Assembly (NCBI GenBank): GCA_907165065.1
Contig: OU015541.1
Span: 6,262,001 to 6,326,000 of the forward strand
Source: Caprimulgus europaeus
Taxonomy: Eukaryota; Chordata; Aves; Caprimulgiformes; Caprimulgidae
Length of the DNA stretch: 64,000 nucleotides
Reading direction: 5' to 3'
Part shown: in pieces, positions 58,951 through 64,000 of the stretch
Position numbering within the stretch: the first letter of the stretch is position 1
How the letters are laid out: each line of letters starts with the position of its first letter
The notes under the pieces: generated by a model
Database searches by the model: none
What the model was told of the DNA's origin: nothing
What the model saw: the letters and a program-made list of their open reading frames with translations, nothing else
Made by a program: the position numbers and the translations under genes

Positions 58951-59948
58951 AGCACCTATTCTACCAACATTTTTAACAAGCTGTCAGAGAAGGAACAGTG
59001 TGAATAACAGCTGAGTTTAATATGCTACTTTGCCTTCCCCCCCCCAGCCCCCCACATTGAGTTGCTTTTAATATTTCTGTGTGATCAAAGCAACCAATTT
59101 TGAGGTCAACTGAACGCACACAAATTCTTATAATTCCTTGATACAAAGAGTTCAATCTCAATAAAAAATAAGCCTATGAAGAAGTCTCCTCAAATGACTG
59201 AAGGATGTGTCATCTGACACATCTATTGCTCAGGGTCCTTGACAAAGCCCTTCAATATATAATTGTATAATACATAATAAGGGCCATACAACAGCCCTTA
59301 TTTCTATGCATTTAAATCCTTCAGATTTCTCTGGGATAATTTTAATCAAAACCTTTCCAACATCAAAATAACGGTATGTTATTGGATGTCTGAGGTGTTT
59401 TCCCTTTATCAGAGATCTGATCTACAGATTATAAAAATGGCAACTTACTCTCAGCACTGATGAAAGCTACCTGAGAACTTTGGGGATGTGTGATCTCATC
59501 CCACCATGTTCCTGCAAGACCTGAAAGCTCCTATAGAATCCAAGAGGAGCAGAGAGCACTCCAAGGTGTGAAACAAGCTTTTGCAATTAATCTTTCATAT
59601 TATCCATTTAACTAAAGATAGAGGAAAAAAAAAATATTGACTGATTCTTGATATAAATTACATTGTTCCTGATTCAGGAAATCCCTGATCATCAAATCAT
59701 TGGAGACTGGGGAAGTATTTGCCCCATTTATATAATCCTTCCTGCACATCCATTTGCCCATACTGAACGAGAATGGCGAGTCATTCTTCAGCTCTAGAAG
59801 ATGCCTCACCCTCCTTCCCTGCAATGGTGCTCTCTTTTTGCATCAAAAGCAACAGAATGTGTCCAACCTTGTTTGAACATCTTCAGACAACTAGGTAAGC
59901 ACACTGCAGATGTTTCCTCAGAGTGGGACAGATCTTCAGATGTAAGAA
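58951..59948. other. Non-coding AT-rich sequence
   Basis: A poly-C run of nine is at 59037-59045, followed by AGCCCCCC. An A run lies at 59625-59635. Frames of 62-70 codons on the minus strand are unmatched. Confidence 0.5.
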
Positions 59949-59985
59949 CAGGAGTAATTTCCTTGAAGTCACAGGAGTTCTTCCA
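59949..59985. repeat. Possible sauropsid repeat fragment
   Basis: ACAGGAGTAATTTCCTTGAA followed by GTCACAGGAGTTCTTCC recalls the old sauropsid wording 'ggagtaactccattgaagtcaatggagttactcc'. It is short and divergent and sits inside an otherwise unremarkable 119-codon open plus frame (59801-60160) that I do not accept as a gene. Confidence 0.25.
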
Positions 59986-60302
59986 ACTTCTGCCACCTGA
60001 GAATGCTGCCTACTGCTCAAACTCCATTCACCTACCCACTGCAAACATTTACATAGAAAACGGGTTTAGGGAAGGAGAGATTGACAACATCATTCCTGAT
60101 ATTCTATTTGTGGGCTGGACAGCAATTTATCTTGTCTCTGATCAAACCTACCAGCTATGAACAAAGTTTCACAACTGCAGGAGGCTTTGTGTTGCAACTT
60201 GCAACAACAACAAAAAATGTGGCATCATGCATTATGGCTTAAGTGTTCAATGCATACAGATCTGTTCTTGTAGGCCAACAGAACTTTTATTATAGGATTT
60301 TT
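59986..60302. other. Non-coding sequence
   Basis: Nothing is recognised apart from CAACAACAAC at 60202-60213, which is complementary to the following GTT tract. Confidence 0.5.
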
Positions 60303-60319
60303 GTTGTTGTTGTTGTTGT
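60303..60319. repeat. (GTT)n microsatellite
   Basis: About six uninterrupted GTT units extend from a T-rich flank at 60298. Confidence 0.95.
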
Positions 60320-63300
60320 CGAAGAGATGTAGCTCCAGTCTTTGAAGTTTAAGACTAGTTGTAAATTCCTTGAAGTCAGCCCTATTTCCTTTTATATTAG
60401 CATGTTAACAAGCTTTGGAAGACTGACAGACCTTACAGGAAGACACAGCTGGGTGCTCCTCTAGTCTGGGCTTAATGAAAACCAGAACACGAAGGCTGAA
60501 CTCTGTGGCTTGTCTGCTGTTTACAGACTCGGCAGGAAGAATCCACTGCCCCAGTGATGAAGGCATAATGTCCTCATCAAATACTGATACTTTCTGTACT
60601 ACCAAGGAAAACAGTTGGGATTAATTAAGAAAGGAAATGCCACAATATTTTAAATTACTTCTGTAGTTTAAACCTTTGTACCAGATGAAGTTCAACAATA
60701 AATAAAAAAAAAAGTAAATAAAAAAAACAACCCACCCTGTGAAATACTGTGAAAGATGGGATTTTGCAAACAGGGAATGATTAAAGAGTGAGGGCCTGAC
60801 CATGAATGTGATCCAGATTCAAACCAAGAGAGATTACCTTTCAGCTCCTCCAGTGTGGAATGCTCCACGTAACTGTGAGCTAAGTGAAGATGTGAAGGAT
60901 CATAAAGAACAGAACATTATACCCTCAAAATTCTGTCAGTAACAAGTGTAGAGCATTCCCCAAAGTACATTGAGAATCAGTGTTTGCCAGGATGACTGAT
61001 TTCAAAGGATGCCTATACCATGGACAATATCCTCACAGAACAATGTCCAAAGAGAAGATTTAGTACCCCCATCACCAGAGAACAGAACAAAATAAGATGG
61101 CAAGCAAAAGCAGCTTTGACAAGCACTTCCATCCTCTGGTCCTGGGCACCTCAAGCAGCAGCAGTGCCCTTTCACACCTCTTCACACTGAAGAAACCCTC
61201 CAGCCCCAGCACTGGCTCAGTACAGCCATCAGCTGTACTGCACCTCCAGTTAGACCAGAGCTATCTCTAGCACACCTGACTCATGCCTCCATGCCCCTAT
61301 TTAATATGCATGACAGCGTAATCACCTTCTGGAGGCAGTTTTATGGTCACCTTTTGCAGTACTTGGGTTGGAAGCATCCTCCCCTTCCTGGGAGTCACTT
61401 ATGATACTCTGGCCCTTTCACACTGCACGAGTTGAGAAGTAGGTCTTTCCTCCCATTTTGGCTTGTCCAAGCCCTGATGGTTGGAAAACAAGTTTTAGAG
61501 AGCTGAGAGAGAGATCCAGCTCTGATGCTGTATTCCAGAGCTCTCATATCTCTGGAGAACATCTAGAAATACAATCTCAACCCTGCATTTTAACAGCAGA
61601 TTTTACTATGGGATCTATTTACATACACTTTGATTTAGTGAAATATATGCTCCAACATACTTGTAGTACATGTCTAATTTCCACATGCATAAATGGCAAA
61701 TATGCATATAAATCAAATAACTGCAGGCACAACTGGACAACTCTAGTCACTGACATGCACAGTTTCTATGACAGCTGCATTTTTCCCACCTGTCTACAAT
61801 GCTCATGAAAGTCTATATTCAAGTGCTTGGAAAAAAAGAACATTCACAGCTTGAATAAAAATCACTTTTGCATTACTATTTTACATCCTTTTTGACAAAA
61901 TGTGGTATCAAAGGCCAAGACAAAGCTAGTTTCTTGGAGTATAGTTTTCAAGTCAATCAGGCAGCGTTTTGCTTTTGCTGTTATTACAGCAACGTCACGA
62001 AAAATCTTAAATGTTGACAAAGATAACCTTTAAACACTGTCCAATCTCAACAACCATATGTTGCATTTCCATGCATGCTTAGAACTTTTTGCTGCATGCC
62101 AGATTTCCATGTGTACCTGGTTATGCAACCAAAATATCCAACCAGAAATGTAAATAATGCAAAGCCTGAACCTCATTTAAGCCATATCATCGAACATTAA
62201 AGTTGTAAGTTCAGAATTTGTTTTGATAAATGCTTAAAATAAATAATTTATTGTGCAATGCAAACAGCTCTTGTGATTCACAGCAGAAAGGAAGGGGGAG
62301 CTTGGGGAGTCCATGCAAGAACTTACTTTTGCAATTTTGTGGCTTACAGACAGTAAGGTTATATAGGAACTTGATGGAATCCAGTCAGCTGTATTATTGT
62401 TCCAGGTTTTCTTAAAGCTTAATGATATTTGGTGGGTGTTCTCATTTTTGGTTGGGTTTTTTTTTTCCTCTTTTTGAAAAATATTTAGCTGTAACTTTTC
62501 TATAGTTACTGTTAAGTTGCTGGACAGCGATGCCAAGTAGCTGAGATCTGCTTTGCTCCTCAGCCTTCTTCCAGTAATTGCAACTGCTTATGCTAGCCTG
62601 AGCATCCACATTAGTGACAAATAAAACCACATACAGCAAAGGTATCCTTCTTGCAAATTTCCCCTCTTTTTGCTTTTGATTTGAATTCTTTACTGCTGAA
62701 ATGAAACCAGTACAAACATAGCATTGCTGGCATTCTTGTCAGGACCTACTGAGGCAAAACTGGTGACTGGCTGGCAATGTACTGGGTAGACACTTAAGAC
62801 CAGTGAGTTGCATTCACAAATAGGCAAAAAACCCAACAAACTGCGTGGGACAGAGATGGCAGGATACTAGTGATCAAAACCATAAGCACTCACTTAAAGC
62901 AAAAAGATCTGTCCCTTACCAAGTGTGTGAAAACAGGTGAATCCAGCAGAAGCAATAAAGCTTTCACTGCTAAAGGGGTTTATACTATTATTTCAAAATG
63001 CAAATGTAAGACATTCAGAAAATCTGCCTCCTGTTTCATCATAGATCATAAAGCCTTTGTGTAGCTGAGGTTGCCTTAACTTTGCTAGACTAAACTTAGT
63101 GCAGCTTCTGAATAGGCTTTATATAAGATAGAACATGGTGGGTAAAGAAAAAAAGGAAAAGAAAACCACAACCCAATAATCGAGGATCAGGATAGAAGCC
63201 AAAACTTTCAAGTTTATAAATGAAAAAAAAAATGCTTTTTATGTGCCACATGCACGTTCTCATGGGTCAGTTGGTGATGATAACATCCATATTATATTAA

Positions 63301-63771
63301 AGATCTTTTTCTCACTTTATTAATGTAACTGTACCCTTCACTTAGCTGGTGTAGCCAGTCTCTGAAAGTTCATACAATGCTTCATTAGTGCTTATTCACT
63401 TGGGACAGCAGTGTTCCATCTAACCTGAAATATTACCAAGGATCTTTATTCCTTCCACAGCCTCACTTCCTAATTACAATTGTAAGACATACTATTAAAA
63501 ATTTTGCAATTTCATCAAAGAGGTTCAATGAGTGGAATTATCTTTCTCCTTCTGTTCCGATTCTAACATTTCATCTTATATCTGTGCTTCTGACTTTGAG
63601 AAATCATAACATAGGAATTGGTCTATAAATAAAAAAAGTTTTTACTAATATGGATTGAAAGTACTCTCACAATCTCCATATAACCTCCATAATGTCAAGC
63701 CCCTGAGTGATTTTGTTGATTATGTACAGCATCCTGACATGCAAACTCACAATTTAGCCTGAATACATTTG
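60320..63771. other. Non-coding AT-rich sequence
   Basis: The longest frame is 116 codons (61458-61808, plus), Ser/Thr/Cys/His-containing and without a recognisable domain. A-rich tracts are at 60700-60730 and 63222-63232, and a T run at 62458-62467. Several short frames overlap on opposite strands at 62230-62640. No gene, RNA or repeat family is recognised. Confidence 0.5.
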
Positions 63772-63787
63772 TAATTAATTAATTAAT
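63772..63787. repeat. Short (AATT)n tract
   Basis: TAATTAATTAATTAAT is a four-unit self-complementary repeat. By composition it could also be a homeodomain-site cluster. Confidence 0.85.
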
Positions 63788-64000
63788 CCCAACAGAAATT
63801 ATTAAAACTAATTCACCGGGCATTGCACAGCCAGCAGCAAGAAAGAAGAGACTTTTTAACCATGGAGGAGAAGAACTCTTCAAGCAGAAATAAAGCCTGC
63901 TGTGGAAAACAAAATGTAAATCTTAGAACAAAGAAAGCTTCCTGTTAAAGCATGGATGCACAATGAGTTGCTCAAGGGTTGCATGAGGTCCTCCAAGACC
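63788..64000. other. Non-coding sequence to the window edge
   Basis: Nothing is recognised. A gene beginning beyond the right edge cannot be excluded. Confidence 0.45.

Noticed and set aside
59801-60160. 119-codon plus frame
   Set aside because: No recognisable domain. It spans a possible old repeat fragment, which argues against coding.

Overview
The window looks like bird nuclear DNA. Two truncated CR1 LINE copies carry the usual avian 3'-end wording on the minus strand (16420-16990 and 19271-19356). Other interspersed repeats are few, short and very old: fragments resembling L2, MIR/CORE-SINE and sauropsid palindromic repeats. There are no mammalian Alu or L1 copies, no bacterial operon structure, and the base composition is AT-rich vertebrate intergenic sequence. 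A crocodilian or turtle cannot be excluded, but low repeat density plus CR1 favours a bird. The species and chromosome cannot be told from what is here.

I find no protein-coding gene that I can support. The longest open frame is about 155 codons (11100-11567). It lies in a GC-rich patch where several frames are open by chance, and no frame anywhere resembles a protein family I know. I recognise no tRNA, rRNA, snRNA, CRISPR array or complete transposon. The honest description is a 64 kb non-coding stretch: a gene desert, or one very long intron or flank of a gene outside the window.

Layout. 1-13 kb is AT-rich non-coding DNA with an L2-like scrap (1183-1213), a MIR-like scrap (1330-1492), a CA microsatellite (3014-3048) and sauropsid palindromic repeat fragments (5301-5333, 12555-12622). 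13.17-14.42 kb is the most distinctive part: a CpG-dense core (13170-13650) running into a stretch crowded with homeodomain-like, CRE-like and CCAAT-like words, which I read as a likely developmental enhancer or the promoter of an unannotated non-coding RNA. 15-20 kb holds the A-rich tract and both CR1 copies. 20-36 kb is mostly featureless, with several enhancer-like AT-rich blocks (20080-20260, 21690-21960, 26870-27060, 35755-35990). 41.8-42.3 kb is a second GC-raised patch. 47-57 kb contains repeated A/C-rich or G/T-rich low-complexity tracts, two MIR-like fragments and one unexplained open minus frame (51049-51285). 58-64 kb returns to plain AT-rich sequence with one further enhancer-like block (58780-58950).

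If the candidate elements are real, the shared theme would be long-range regulation of a developmental gene outside the window. That is inference from motif texture and from the absence of genes. No conservation data were available to me.
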